NCBI GenBank assembly: GCA_947165105.1
Contig: CAMUZC010000019.1
Coordinates: 1 to 20,630 of the forward strand
Source: an uncultured Lachnospiraceae bacterium
GTDB taxonomy: Bacteria; Bacillota_A; Clostridia; TANB77; CAG-508
Direction: 5' to 3'
Length of the DNA stretch: 20,630 nt
Numbering within the stretch: position 1 is the stretch's first letter; each line of letters opens with the position of its first letter. The notes beneath the pieces were generated by a model, which was not told the DNA's origin, ran no database searches, and saw only the letters and a program-made list of their open reading frames with translations. The position numbers and the translations under genes were made by a program. This document shows positions 1-8,667 of this stretch, piece by piece.

Positions 1-1952
1 GTGTTTATTCGAAGTTAAAAAATGATGGTGAAAGTTATCAAACTATTGTTACTACAAAAGATGGTGATGATGTTAAACAGGAAGAGGTTGAAAAAGATTT
101 ACCAGTTGAGACTAAAGTGACTTATACTTTAGATGGTAAAGAAATCTCAGCAAAGGATTTAGCAGGAAAAAGTGGTAAGGTTTCAATTAAAATTGAGTAT
201 ATAAATAAATCTTCTAAAAATGTCTATGTTAATGGAAGTTATCAAACAATGTATACACCATTTGTAATGGTTGTTGGTACTATGATTGATAGTAAAAATA
301 ATAAGAATATTGAAGTCGAAAATGGTAAGGTTATTGAAAATGGTGGTAAAGCTATTGTTGTTGGAGTGGTTTTACCTGGTTTAGAGGAAAGTTTGAATTT
401 GACAGGAACTTTAGCTGGAATTAATATTCCAAGTAGTATAGAAATAACAATGGATTCTAAGAATTTTGAAATGAAGAACATTGTTTCATATGCTTCGCCA
501 AAGTTGATTGATGGAGATATTAATTGGGATAAATTTGATATTTTATTTAATAAAGTAAATGTTTTACAAAGTTCTGCAAATCAATTAGAAGATGGTGTGA
601 ATAGCTTGAAGGATGGGATTTCAGAACTAAAAGTAGGAAGCGAAACTTTAAATGATGGTGCTAGTGAATTAAATAATGGAGCTAATCAATTAGATAATGG
701 AATTAACTCATTAAAAACAGGTGCTAATACATTAAATGAAGGTGCAAATAAATTATCAGAAGGAACATTAGAATTAAGTAATGGTGCTGCAAGTGTTAAC
801 CAAGGCGCTAGTAGTTTGAATGTTGGAATTAAAGAGTTACAAACAGGTTTACAATCAGCAGGTAGTGGAATTGCTAATTTACAAAGTGGTTCAAGTCAGG
901 TTGCAACTGGTGCTACAAGTGTTAATGAAGGTGCTGGAAATTTAGAAAAAGGATTGAAAGAATTGCAGATAAAAACATCAGCATTAGCAGGTGGAATGAA
1001 TATTATATCTACATCAGTTTCTGAATTAAGTGATGGAATGAGTTACATTAATACACAAGTACAAGGAGTACAAACAGAACTAGCTGCATATGCAAATCAA
1101 GTGGAGAGTTTACAAACATTAATAGACACTAACACAGCTATGATGAACTCAACATCGGATGAAAATTTGAAAGCAGTATTACAACAGAATATTGTTGCTT
1201 TAAAAAAAGAACAGCAATTATTATCAAAGACAGCTAACATTGCTGAACTAGCAAATGGAATCAATACAGTAACTGGTGGATTAAATACATTAAATGAAAG
1301 TACAAAAAACTTACCAACACAAGCTACTGCTTTAACAGGTGGAGTTGATATGTTAGTAAATGGCGCAAGTCAATTATCTCAAGGAACAGAAGCTTTAAGC
1401 ACAGGAGCAAATGCATTAAGCAATGGTGCTGATACTTTAGCTCAAGGCGCAAGCCAATTAACATCAGGTGTTTCTCAATTAGCAGATGGTTCAGATGAAT
1501 TAGTTGTGGGAACTAGAAAATTATCAAATGGTGCAGAAGTTGTAAATAATGGAGCATCAGAATTATCTAAAGGAACAGGAAGTATAGTAGGAGGTGCTAA
1601 ACAATTATCAGAAGGAAGTAGAGCACTATCAGATGGAACTAAAACATTAGTAGCTGGAACGACAAGCTTCGTGGAAGGGGCAACTAAATTAGAGAGTGGT
1701 TCTAACGAATTAGCAGCTGGAATGCATAAATTTAATAGTGAAGGAATTAACAAAATTGCTAATTTTGTTAATGGAGATTTAGGTGGATTGGTTTCAAGAA
1801 CAAAAAAACTACAAGAATTAGCTAATGACTATGTTTCTTTTTCAAGTGAAGAAAAAAGAGAAAGCATTAAGTTTATTTCAATTATTGATTCGGTAAAAAC
1901 AAGTCAAATAGATGAAGATAATCAAGATGCAAATATAGATGAAAAGAAATAA
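1..1952 (+). CDS. X-X-X-Leu-X-X-Gly heptad-repeat surface/membrane protein (YhgE/Pip-like), 5' partial
   Basis: The reading frame is open from the window edge (first full codon at base 3), so the gene starts upstream; the GTG at 117 is internal. About 649 residues are visible. An N-terminal non-repeat, beta-rich part (to about base 540) is followed by two blocks of short repeats with the pattern L-x-x-G-(A/S)-x-x-L-x-x-G (bases about 560-960 and 1330-1730). They are separated by a Gln/Leu-rich probable coiled coil (about 1020-1250). These Leu-x-x-Gly heptads are the hallmark of repeat proteins found in YhgE/Pip-type and MMPL-associated membrane proteins of Firmicutes. The C-terminus (I-K-F-I-S-I-I-D-S-V, then an acidic tail) has no membrane segment, so any anchor must lie upstream of the window. 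The function is unknown; a role in envelope organisation or secretion is inference. The next element is a terminator, so this is the last gene of its transcription unit. Confidence 0.8.
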   Translation, partial: VYSKLKNDGESYQTIVTTKDGDDVKQEEVEKDLPVETKVTYTLDGKEISAKDLAGKSGKVSIKIEYINKSSKNVYVNGSYQTMYTPFVMVVGTMIDSKNNKNIEVENGKVIENGGKAIVVGVVLPGLEESLNLTGTLAGINIPSSIEITMDSKNFEMKNIVSYASPKLIDGDINWDKFDILFNKVNVLQSSANQLEDGVNSLKDGISELKVGSETLNDGASELNNGANQLDNGINSLKTGANTLNEGANKLSEGTLELSNGAASVNQGASSLNVGIKELQTGLQSAGSGIANLQSGSSQVATGATSVNEGAGNLEKGLKELQIKTSALAGGMNIISTSVSELSDGMSYINTQVQGVQTELAAYANQVESLQTLIDTNTAMMNSTSDENLKAVLQQNIVALKKEQQLLSKTANIAELANGINTVTGGLNTLNESTKNLPTQATALTGGVDMLVNGASQLSQGTEALSTGANALSNGADTLAQGASQLTSGVSQLADGSDELVVGTRKLSNGAEVVNNGASELSKGTGSIVGGAKQLSEGSRALSDGTKTLVAGTTSFVEGATKLESGSNELAAGMHKFNSEGINKIANFVNGDLGGLVSRTKKLQELANDYVSFSSEEKRESIKFISIIDSVKTSQIDEDNQDANIDEKK

Positions 1953-1966
1953 TATACATTACAAGG

Positions 1967-2019
1967 CGTTTCTATCTGGAACATTTTATGCAAATGTTCT
2001 AAAATAGAAGCGTTTTTTA
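1967..2019 (+). terminator. Rho-independent terminator after the heptad-repeat gene
   Basis: A long two-part hairpin starts 14 bases after the stop. The outer arms are 1967-1975 (CGTTTCTAT) and 2004-2012 (ATAGAAGCG), with one G-U pair. The inner arms are 1979-1986 (GAACATTT) and 1992-1999 (AAATGTTC), with a small loop. A run of six T residues follows from 2013. It separates the first gene from the polA promoter. Confidence 0.85.
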
Positions 2020-2052
2020 TTATATGTCGACAAAAATATTGTTTTTTTGCTG

Positions 2053-2081
2053 TTGCAAATATAAAAACCATATGATATTAT
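2053..2081 (+). promoter_or_regulatory. polA promoter, extended -10 sigma-A type
   Basis: TTGCAA at 2053-2058, a 17-base spacer and TATTAT at 2076-2081, preceded by TATGA, so the extended -10 element TGn is present. It lies just downstream of the terminator and about 32 bases before the polA ATG at 2113. The string TATGATATTAT recurs exactly in front of yhbY (18947-18957). Confidence 0.65.
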
Positions 2082-2095
2082 TTAAAAAAAGTAAA

Positions 2096-2101
2096 AAGGA
2101 G
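2096..2101 (+). promoter_or_regulatory. Ribosome binding site that sets the polA start at 2113
   Basis: AAGGAG ends 11 bases before the ATG at 2113. There is no Shine-Dalgarno-like sequence in front of the next in-frame ATG of the long open frame (2150). Translation therefore most likely begins at 2113, upstream of the frameshift. Confidence 0.7.
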
Positions 2102-2112
2102 CAATATAACAA

Positions 2113-4852
2113 ATGTCAAGATTATTAGTAGTAGATCGGTAACAGCATAATGAACAGAGCTTTTTACGGAATAATGGGAAGTAAAATGCTTATGACAAAA
2201 GATGGTACATATACTAATGCTGTTTATGGATTTTTAGCAATTATTTTTAAAGTAATTGATGATTTAAAACCAGAATACATGGCTGTTGCTTTTGATTTGA
2301 AAGCACCAACAGCAAGACACAAAATGTATGAAGGATATAAAGCAAATAGACATGGAATGCCTGATGAACTTGCAGCTCAAATGCCTATAATTAAAGATGT
2401 TTTAAGAGCAATGAATATTACAATTATTGAAAAAGAAGGATATGAAGCTGATGATGTATTAGGAACTTTAGCTAAAGCTGGTGAACAATCAAACCTTGAA
2501 GTTACAATATTATCAGGAGATAGAGATACATTTCAATTGGCTACAGATAAAGTTACAATTAGAATTCCTAGAACTAAAGCAGGAAAAACAGAAGAAGATG
2601 ACTTTGATAGAAATAAAGTACTAGAAACATATGGTGTAGAACCGAAACAACTTATTGAAGTTAAGGGGCTAATGGGAGATACATCAGATAATATTCCTGG
2701 CGTTCCTGGAGTTGGTGAGAAAACAGCATTAAATCTTATAAAAGAATACAAATCTATTGAAAATTTATATAAATGTTTAGACGAAGGAACGGCAACCTCT
2801 GTAAAGGGCAAAATGAAAGAAAAAATTACTGAAAATAAGGATTTGGCTGAATTATCAAGGTTTTTAGGTACAATAAATGTGGAAGTCCCAATAGAAGAAA
2901 AAATTGAAGATTTAAAGATTGTAGATTGGAATAATGAAGAAGTTTTAAATATTTTTAAAGAATTGAATTTTAATAGATTTATTGACAGGTTTAATTTAGG
3001 AGAATTTCAGGAAAAGAAAGAAACAAAAGATTTATTCAAAATAATTGATACAGAAAGCTTTGATGATAATATTATTAGCATAATAAAAAAACAAGAAAAG
3101 TTAATTTATTATTTTGGAAAAGAAGCTGATAAGCAAAGTAAAAATATTATAAAAAAGAAATTAAAAACTTTTAATATTTTGAATTCTGAAACTGATGAAG
3201 TATATTATATTAAGATTAAAAATCTAGAAGAATTTTTGGAAAAATCAAAAAGTATTTTTGAAGACGAGAACATTGAAAAAATAGGATTTTCTATGAATGA
3301 AGATTATGTTTTGCTAAATGAATACAATGTTGTTTTAAAAAATATAAAATATGATGCAGAAATTGCAGGATATGTATTAAATCCAACTGGAAAACCAACA
3401 ATGAATAATTTAGCATCTGAGTATTTGAATATCGACGTAGATGAGTTTATACTTAATAATACCGAGTCTGCTGAAAGCACTAGAAAAAACGAACAGATAA
3501 ATTTATTTGATTCAATGTCTAATACTGTTGGTGTGGAAGAAATAGACAATGATAGATATAAAAATGCATTATATACATATTGTATTGGTAAATTAATGGA
3601 GCCAACAATAACGAAATTAAAAGAAATTAACAGTTTAGATTTATTTAATAATATAGAAATGCCATTAGTTGAAGTTTTAGCTAAAATGCAATCAAATGGA
3701 ATGTATGTTGATAAAAATGAGCTAATTGAAATTGGAGATAAATTAAAACGTGATTTAGAAGTATTAACTGCTGAAATCCATGAATTAGCAGGAGAAGATT
3801 TTAATATTAATTCAACACAACAGTTAGGTAAAATATTATTTGAAAAACTAAATCTTCCAGTTATAAAAAAGACAAAAACAGGATATTCAACAGATGTTGA
3901 TATATTAGAAAAATTAAAAAAATATCATCCAATTATAGAAAAAATATTAGAGTATAGAAGTTTAATGAAATTGAATTCAACTTATGTTGAAGGTTTATTG
4001 CCGTTCATTAACGAAAAAGATAATAGAATTCATTCATTCTTCCATCAAACTATCACTGCAACTGGAAGAATAAGCTCAACAGAGCCTAATTTACAAAATA
4101 TTCCGACTAGAATTGAATTAGGAAAAACTTTAAGGAAAGTTTTTAAACCAAAGGAAGGATATATTTACATTGATGCAGATTATTCTCAAGTTGAATTAAG
4201 GGTATTAGCTCATATATCAAAAGATGAAAATATGATGCATGCATTTTTAAATGATGAAGATGTTCATAAACAAGCTGCTTCAAAAGTTTTGGGTATTCCA
4301 ATCGAAGAAGTTACAAAAGAACAACGTTCATCTGCAAAAGCAGTAAATTTTGGAATTGTTTATGGAATTAGTGATTTTGGCTTATCAGAGCAACTTGGAA
4401 TTAGCAGAAAAGAAGCCAAAAACTATATAGATCAATATCTTGAAAAATATAGTGGAATTAAGCAGTTTATGAATGATATTGTTGAAGAAGCCAAAGAAAA
4501 GGGATATGTTGAGACTTTATTCCATAGAAGAAGATATATTCCTGAGCTATCTTCAAATAACTATATGGTAAGACAATTTGGAGCAAGAGCAGCTATGAAT
4601 ACGCCAATTCAAGGTACAGCAGCAGATATTATGAAAATTGCCATGATTAATGTATTTAATAAGTTGAGGGAACAAAAATATGATGCTGAAATAGTTTTAC
4701 AAGTTCACGATGAGCTTATAATAGAGTGCAAGATTGAACAAAAGGATGAAGTTGCTAAGTTGCTTAAAGAAAATATGGAAAATGCAATTACAATGGATGT
4801 TCCACTTAAAGTTGAAACATCGGAAGCATATAATTGGTATGAAGCAAAATAG
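2113..4852 (+). CDS. polA: DNA polymerase I, with a +1 frameshift at codon 9
   Basis: Fills RNA-primer gaps and repairs DNA in the cytoplasm. Domains: N-terminal 5'-nuclease (about residues 1-300; G-D-R-D-T-F and the helix-hairpin-helix G-V-P-G-V-G-E-K), a degenerate 3'-5' exonuclease domain (about 310-490; no D-x-E metal motif seen, as in other Gram-positive Pol I enzymes), and a family A polymerase domain. The last has motif A DYSQVELR, motif B RSSAKAVNFGIVYG and motif C QVHDELIIE. From ATG 2113 the frame reads MSRLLVVD, then CGG and the stop TAA at 2140. Removing C2137 gives MSRLLVVDGNSIMNRAFYG, the standard Pol I N-terminus, about 912 residues. The alternative start at 2150 has no ribosome site and would lose the first beta strand and the conserved metal-binding Asp of the nuclease. 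The indel may be real, a sequencing error or a recoding site. Confidence 0.95.
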
Positions 4853-4908
4853 TTTTTTCTGGCTATTTTATAAATAAACAAAAGAATACTATTAAAAGGA
4901 GAGATTCA

Positions 4909-5478
4909 ATGCGAAGTAAGTTTGCAATTAAGTTAATTATATCTATAGCAATTATTTTGCTAGTGGTAATATTGCTTAAAGAACTTAATGTCTATAATTT
5001 AATACGAAAACAGGTTTATAAGCAGGAGTATTCAGAGTATGTAACTAAATATGCAGAAGAAAATGGAATTGATCCTATGTGGGTTTATGCAATAATTAAG
5101 GTGGAAAGCAATTTTAATGCTAATGCTACTTCTGGTAGTGGTGCAAAAGGACTTATGCAATTAATGGATAATACTGCTACAGATATAGCAAAAGAATTAA
5201 AGATTGAAAATTTTGAATCAAATATGTTGTATAATCCTGAAATAAATATTATGATAGGTGTAAAGTATTTTGATAAATTGTTGTCAAAGTATAATGAAAA
5301 TTATTATCTGGCCATTGCCGCATATAATGGAGGTATTGGAAATGTTGATAATTGGCTTAGCAAAGGAATTATAAGTTCTGATGCTTCTGATATTGAGAAT
5401 ATTCCATACAGAGAAACCAATATGTATGTCAGAAAAACAGTTAATGCGCATAAAGTTTACGTAGAACTTTATTCATAG
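4909..5478 (+). CDS. Membrane-anchored lytic transglycosylase (SLT family)
   Basis: Cleaves the glycan strands of peptidoglycan outside the membrane, forming 1,6-anhydro ends. At 189 residues it is a short one-domain enzyme. An N-terminal membrane helix lies at about residues 6-25, followed by a goose-type/SLT lysozyme fold. The catalytic Glu sits in I-I-K-V-E-S-N-F-N-A (about residue 63), followed by the family motifs S-G-A-K-G-L-M-Q-L-M and A-A-Y-N-G-G. An AAAGGAGAG site precedes the ATG. It follows polA by 56 bases and may be read through from it; no clear terminator is seen between them. Substrate specificity cannot be told from the sequence. Confidence 0.9.
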   Translation: MRSKFAIKLIISIAIILLVVILLKELNVYNLIRKQVYKQEYSEYVTKYAEENGIDPMWVYAIIKVESNFNANATSGSGAKGLMQLMDNTATDIAKELKIENFESNMLYNPEINIMIGVKYFDKLLSKYNENYYLAIAAYNGGIGNVDNWLSKGIISSDASDIENIPYRETNMYVRKTVNAHKVYVELYS

Positions 5479-5480
5479 AA

Positions 5481-5504
5481 TTGGACAGTTATTGAGGTGT
5501 CCAA
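5481..5504 (+). other. Intergenic hairpin without a U-tract
   Basis: Perfect 7-base arms TTGGACA (5481-5487) and TGTCCAA (5498-5504) with a 10-base loop, directly after the transglycosylase stop and before the galE ribosome site. No T run follows, so it is not a standard terminator. It could be an mRNA-stabilising or processing hairpin, or chance. Confidence 0.4.
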
Positions 5505-5524
5505 AATAAAAAGGAGGAAGAAAT

Positions 5525-6526
5525 ATGTCAGTATTAGTAACAGGTGGAGCAGGTTATATAGGAAGCCACACAGTTGTAGAATTATTAAACAGAGGAGAAA
5601 AAATAGTTATAGTAGATAATTTTAGTAATAGTAAACCAGAAATGCTTGATAAAATAAGAGAAATAACTAAAAAAGATTTTAAATTTTATGAAGTTGATTT
5701 ATTGGACAGAGATAATTTAAACAAAGTTTTCGAAGAAAACCCTGATATTGATTCAGTTATTCATTTTGCTGGATTAAAAGCAGTAGGAGAATCAGTTGCT
5801 AAGCCTATTGAATATTATCATAACAATATCACAGGAACTCTAATTTTATTAGATGTTATGAGAAATCACAATTGCAAAAAAATAGTATTTAGTTCTTCTG
5901 CTACAGTATATGGAAATCCAAAAACTGTTCCAATAAGAGAGGATTTTCCATTATCAACTACTAACCCATATGGTAGCACAAAATTAATGATTGAACAAAT
6001 TTTAAATGATGTTTACATCTCAGATAATGAATGGAGTATAATTTTACTTAGATACTTTAATCCAATTGGAGCACATGAAAGTGGTTTAATAGGTGAAAGT
6101 CCAAATGGTATTCCAAATAATCTAATGCCATATATTAATCAAGTTGCATGTGGTAAATTGGATTATTTAAGGGTATTTGGAAACGATTATGATACAGTAG
6201 ATGGTACAGGCGTTAGAGATTATATTCATGTTGTAGATTTAGCCCAAGGACATTTAAAAGCTTTAGATAAAGCACGTTCATTTAATGGGGTAGAAGCATA
6301 TAATTTAGGAACAGGAACAGGATATTCAGTTTTACAAATTGTAAAAGCTTTTGAAGATGCAACAGGAGTTGAAGTTAAATATAAAATTGTTGAAAGAAGA
6401 CCTGGTGATATAGCAACATGTTATGCTGATCCTAGTAAAGCTAAAAATGATTTAGGTTGGGAAGCTAAAAAGGGTATAGAAGAAATGTGTAAGGATTCAT
6501 GGAGATTTACTTCAAACAATAAATAG
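5525..6526 (+). CDS. galE: UDP-glucose 4-epimerase
   Basis: Interconverts UDP-glucose and UDP-galactose with tightly bound NAD, supplying galactose catabolism (Leloir pathway) and surface polysaccharide precursors. The 333 residues match the family length. The Rossmann motif G-G-A-G-Y-I-G-S-H is at residues 7-15. The catalytic Ser lies in F-S-S-S-A-T-V-Y-G and the Y-x-x-x-K pair in Y-G-S-T-K near residue 150. The C-terminal substrate-binding region includes V-E-R-R-P-G-D. A strong AAAAAGGAGGAAG ribosome site precedes the ATG. No other gal genes are nearby, which fits an envelope-sugar role, but that is inference. Confidence 0.95.
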   Translation: MSVLVTGGAGYIGSHTVVELLNRGEKIVIVDNFSNSKPEMLDKIREITKKDFKFYEVDLLDRDNLNKVFEENPDIDSVIHFAGLKAVGESVAKPIEYYHNNITGTLILLDVMRNHNCKKIVFSSSATVYGNPKTVPIREDFPLSTTNPYGSTKLMIEQILNDVYISDNEWSIILLRYFNPIGAHESGLIGESPNGIPNNLMPYINQVACGKLDYLRVFGNDYDTVDGTGVRDYIHVVDLAQGHLKALDKARSFNGVEAYNLGTGTGYSVLQIVKAFEDATGVEVKYKIVERRPGDIATCYADPSKAKNDLGWEAKKGIEEMCKDSWRFTSNNK

Positions 6527-6566
6527 TTGGATATAGTAAAAATAATTAGAAGATGTAATTAATACT

Positions 6567-6607
6567 AAAAAAGAAACTTTTGAAATAATTCAAAAGTTTC
6601 TTTTTTT
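6567..6607. terminator. Bidirectional terminator between galE and the convergent gene
   Basis: Perfect 15-base arms AAAGAAACTTTTGAA (6570-6584) and TTCAAAAGTTTCTTT (6589-6603) with loop ATAA. They are flanked by a T run on the plus strand (to 6607) and by an A run (6567 on) that acts as a T run for the minus strand. It serves both converging genes. Confidence 0.9.
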
Positions 6608-6608
6608 A

Positions 6609-8345
6609 TTATAGATTTATTTGATTTTGTAATGTATCTATTTGTTTAAGTTGGTTTTGTAATTCTGGTGAAAGTGAAGTTGTATCAACTGAATCAATAA
6701 TTTTTTGTGCATCATCAATTGCATTTTGTATATCATCATTATTTGTTGTTTCAGGAACTTCTACTTTTTCTTTGTAGATATCTTCAGCTTTAACATCTAT
6801 TCCAATTAGTTTTAATCTAGCAGGTAAAACTTCTGAAGCTTTTTTCAAAATTTTATCTAATTCTGTTTTAGATTCTTCTTCAGATAATTTTAAAACATCA
6901 ATAGAGTTGCTAGAGTTTAGTTCTGGAATAGAAACATCACCATATTCAACAGTTCCATCAAATTTAATTTCAGCAGATTCTTTATTATATTTGAAATTAA
7001 TTAATCCGTTTATCTTAACTGGTTCTTTGTTATAATCACCGTTTGATGAAATGTCAACTTTAGCACTTACATTAGCTAGAGGAATACTAAGATCTAAGTA
7101 TACTTTGCTTTCTTTATCTTTGTTAACTATTTCATAGTCTAAAGTTCCGATAGATGTTCCTTGAGCTTTGGCTGTTAATTTACCTTTATATTGTTCTTTT
7201 TCTTTCTTCTCATAATCATTTACAATAGAAATATATGCTTTTCCATCATTATAAATTGTGTAAATATCTTTATTTTTAGCATATTCGATAGATAATAATT
7301 TTTCACTGTCAGAATCTTCAACATCTTCTAACATATTAACATCTATTCTAACTGGTTTGTTGCTTTTTGAATAAATTGCTATTTGAACTGCAGAATCTTT
7401 TTCATCTTTTAATCCTTTTAATTCATCAAGCATTTCTCCAAATAATTTGTCCATTGAATCTTTTACATCTTCTTCAGATATTTTATCTTGACCGGCATAT
7501 TCTAAAAGCATATTTGCTTTTTCTGTAACTAATTTTGTTACAACAGAATCATCTTTCAATTTATTAGATAAGTCTTCAGCAAATTTGTAAGCATCTGCTC
7601 CTGTTAATGTTAGGCTGCTTTTACTTGCTTTTACAGTATCACCATCAACTTCGATTTCTACTGAATTTTCTTTAGAGAAGCAATCTTTTGAAATTAAATC
7701 CAAAATTTTATTAACTGAATATTCTTCATCAAAATGTTTTAAATCTTCATCAGAAACATATAATAAATCATATGGATTTATGCTGTCTCCTGATGCTATT
7801 TTAGATAACATTTTTAATTCTTCTTCATCCATGCTTCCGTCTTTTTTTATGTAATCAATAAGATCGTTCATTGAAAATGCAAGGTATTTGTCTGATAAAT
7901 CTTTACATCCTACACCAACTTTACCATCGTTTGTAATCATGTCTAAAGTTAGTACTTCTGAATTATTTGAATATAATCCAATTTTGCTTTGTGATTTTTT
8001 GTTTTTGATATCTGCATTTGATTCTATAGTAAGTTTGCTTTTGTTTACAACTTCTTCAACTTCGTCATCTAGTTCAGATATGTTTAATTTTGCAGTTACA
8101 TTTAATTTTGTTTTTACAGGTTTGTCTGAAAGATCTTTATATTTTTTCAAAGATTCAGAGTAATCTGAAAATTTAGCGTCTTCTAAATTAAATGCTTTTT
8201 TAATTTGATCTGCGAAAACATCTTCACTTGGTTTTAAGAAGTTTAGTAAGCTTGTTTTAAACCATAGAAATGCAAAAACTCCACCTAATGTTGCTAGGAT
8301 AACCAATACAATTACTATTGGTATAATAATTTTTTTTGCTTTCAT
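6609..8345 (-). CDS. Unrecognised membrane-anchored extracytoplasmic protein (578 aa)
   Basis: Not recognised as a family I can name. A Lys-rich start (M-K-A-K-K) precedes one long hydrophobic helix (about residues 5-29), and the remaining 550 or so residues are hydrophilic, rich in Lys, Asp, Ser and Glu. This is a type II-like anchored protein with its body outside the cell. The body alternates beta-like stretches (for example V-Y-L-D-L-S-I-P-L, and S-A-E-I-K-F-D-G-T-V-E-Y) in a way that resembles lipid- or polymer-binding beta-sheet domains, but that is weak inference. The C-terminal about 40 residues are Gln/Asn/Ile-rich and probably helical. No Cys lipobox, catalytic motif or sorting signal is visible. 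It is the only minus-strand gene here, with its own promoter and an AAAGGAGG ribosome site (8357-8364). Confidence 0.85.
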   Translation of the reverse strand: MKAKKIIIPIVIVLVILATLGGVFAFLWFKTSLLNFLKPSEDVFADQIKKAFNLEDAKFSDYSESLKKYKDLSDKPVKTKLNVTAKLNISELDDEVEEVVNKSKLTIESNADIKNKKSQSKIGLYSNNSEVLTLDMITNDGKVGVGCKDLSDKYLAFSMNDLIDYIKKDGSMDEEELKMLSKIASGDSINPYDLLYVSDEDLKHFDEEYSVNKILDLISKDCFSKENSVEIEVDGDTVKASKSSLTLTGADAYKFAEDLSNKLKDDSVVTKLVTEKANMLLEYAGQDKISEEDVKDSMDKLFGEMLDELKGLKDEKDSAVQIAIYSKSNKPVRIDVNMLEDVEDSDSEKLLSIEYAKNKDIYTIYNDGKAYISIVNDYEKKEKEQYKGKLTAKAQGTSIGTLDYEIVNKDKESKVYLDLSIPLANVSAKVDISSNGDYNKEPVKINGLINFKYNKESAEIKFDGTVEYGDVSIPELNSSNSIDVLKLSEEESKTELDKILKKASEVLPARLKLIGIDVKAEDIYKEKVEVPETTNNDDIQNAIDDAQKIIDSVDTTSLSPELQNQLKQIDTLQNQINL

Positions 8346-8381
8346 TTACAAAATTCCTCCTTTAAAAATATTTCAATTCAC

Positions 8382-8410
8382 ATTATCTCATAATCAAGGG
8401 AAAAAAACAA
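8382..8410 (-). promoter_or_regulatory. Promoter of the minus-strand membrane-anchored protein
   Basis: On the minus strand TTGTTT (8410-8405), a 17-base spacer and GATAAT (8387-8382) lie about 37 bases upstream of the ATG. Both boxes match the sigma-A consensus only partly (4 of 6 and 5 of 6). Confidence 0.45.
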
Positions 8411-8462
8411 GAGTAAAAAATTTTTTCTACAAAAATTTTACTAAAATAAACTAATAATTTAA

Positions 8463-8488
8463 TCAATATATGTTAACTCATATATTGA
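8463..8488. repeat. Perfect inverted repeat next to the tRNA promoter
   Basis: Arms TCAATATATG (8463-8472) and CATATATTGA (8479-8488), 10 bases each with a 6-base gap. The right arm overlaps the putative -35 box TTGACT. The placement fits an operator rather than a terminator, since no T run follows. The stretch 8411-8462 upstream holds only AT-rich sequence in which I see nothing. Confidence 0.5.
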
Positions 8489-8513
8489 CTTTTTGGCGAG
8501 ATTATTGTAAAGT
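8485..8513 (+). promoter_or_regulatory. Putative promoter of tRNA-Thr and the downstream transpeptidase genes
   Basis: TTGACT (8485-8490), a 17-base spacer and TAAAGT (8508-8513), about 36 bases before the tRNA. The -35 is good and the -10 is weak. Confidence 0.45.
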
Positions 8514-8549
8514 TAAATAGAGAATTGTTTGAAAATAATGTGGACATAT

Positions 8550-8625
8550 GCTTACGTAGCTCAGTCGGCAGAGCACTACCTTGGTAAGGTAGAGGTCGAC
8601 GGTTCGATTCCGTTCGTAAGCTCCA
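8550..8625 (+). tRNA. tRNA-Thr, anticodon GGT
   Basis: A complete 76-base cloverleaf with encoded CCA. Acceptor arms are GCTTACG (8550-8556) and CGTAAGC (8615-8621), the discriminator is T and CCA is at 8623-8625. The D arm is GCTC/GAGC. The anticodon arm is CTACC-TTGGTAA-GGTAG, placing GGT at positions 34-36, so it reads ACC and ACT threonine codons. The T arm GACGG-TTCGATT-CCGTT has a G-U closing pair. No terminator lies between it and the transpeptidase gene 42 bases downstream. Confidence 0.97.
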
Positions 8626-8667
8626 ACAAATGAAAAAAACATATAAATTATATAAAAGGGGAATTAT

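Noticed and set aside
560..1730. Possible DNA repeat array or CRISPR-like periodicity
   Set aside because: The periodicity is 21 bases per heptad within one intact reading frame, degenerate at DNA level and without spacer structure; it reflects protein repeats.
2137..2139. CGG reassigned to another amino acid (such as Trp, as reported in some clades)
   Set aside because: Reassignment alone does not fix either gene, since both need a change of frame after the CGG.
2150..2152. ATG at 2150 as the true polA start
   Set aside because: It has no ribosome site and would drop the conserved first strand and metal ligand, while a good site and ATG exist at 2096-2115 in the frame one base off.
3040..3570. 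Loss of the 3'-5' exonuclease motifs in Pol I as a novelty
   Set aside because: Inactive proofreading domains are common in Gram-positive Pol I enzymes.
4845..4875. Terminator after polA
   Set aside because: AAAATAG and CTATTTT can pair around a T-rich loop, but the stem is short and AT-only apart from one pair and is not followed by a T run.
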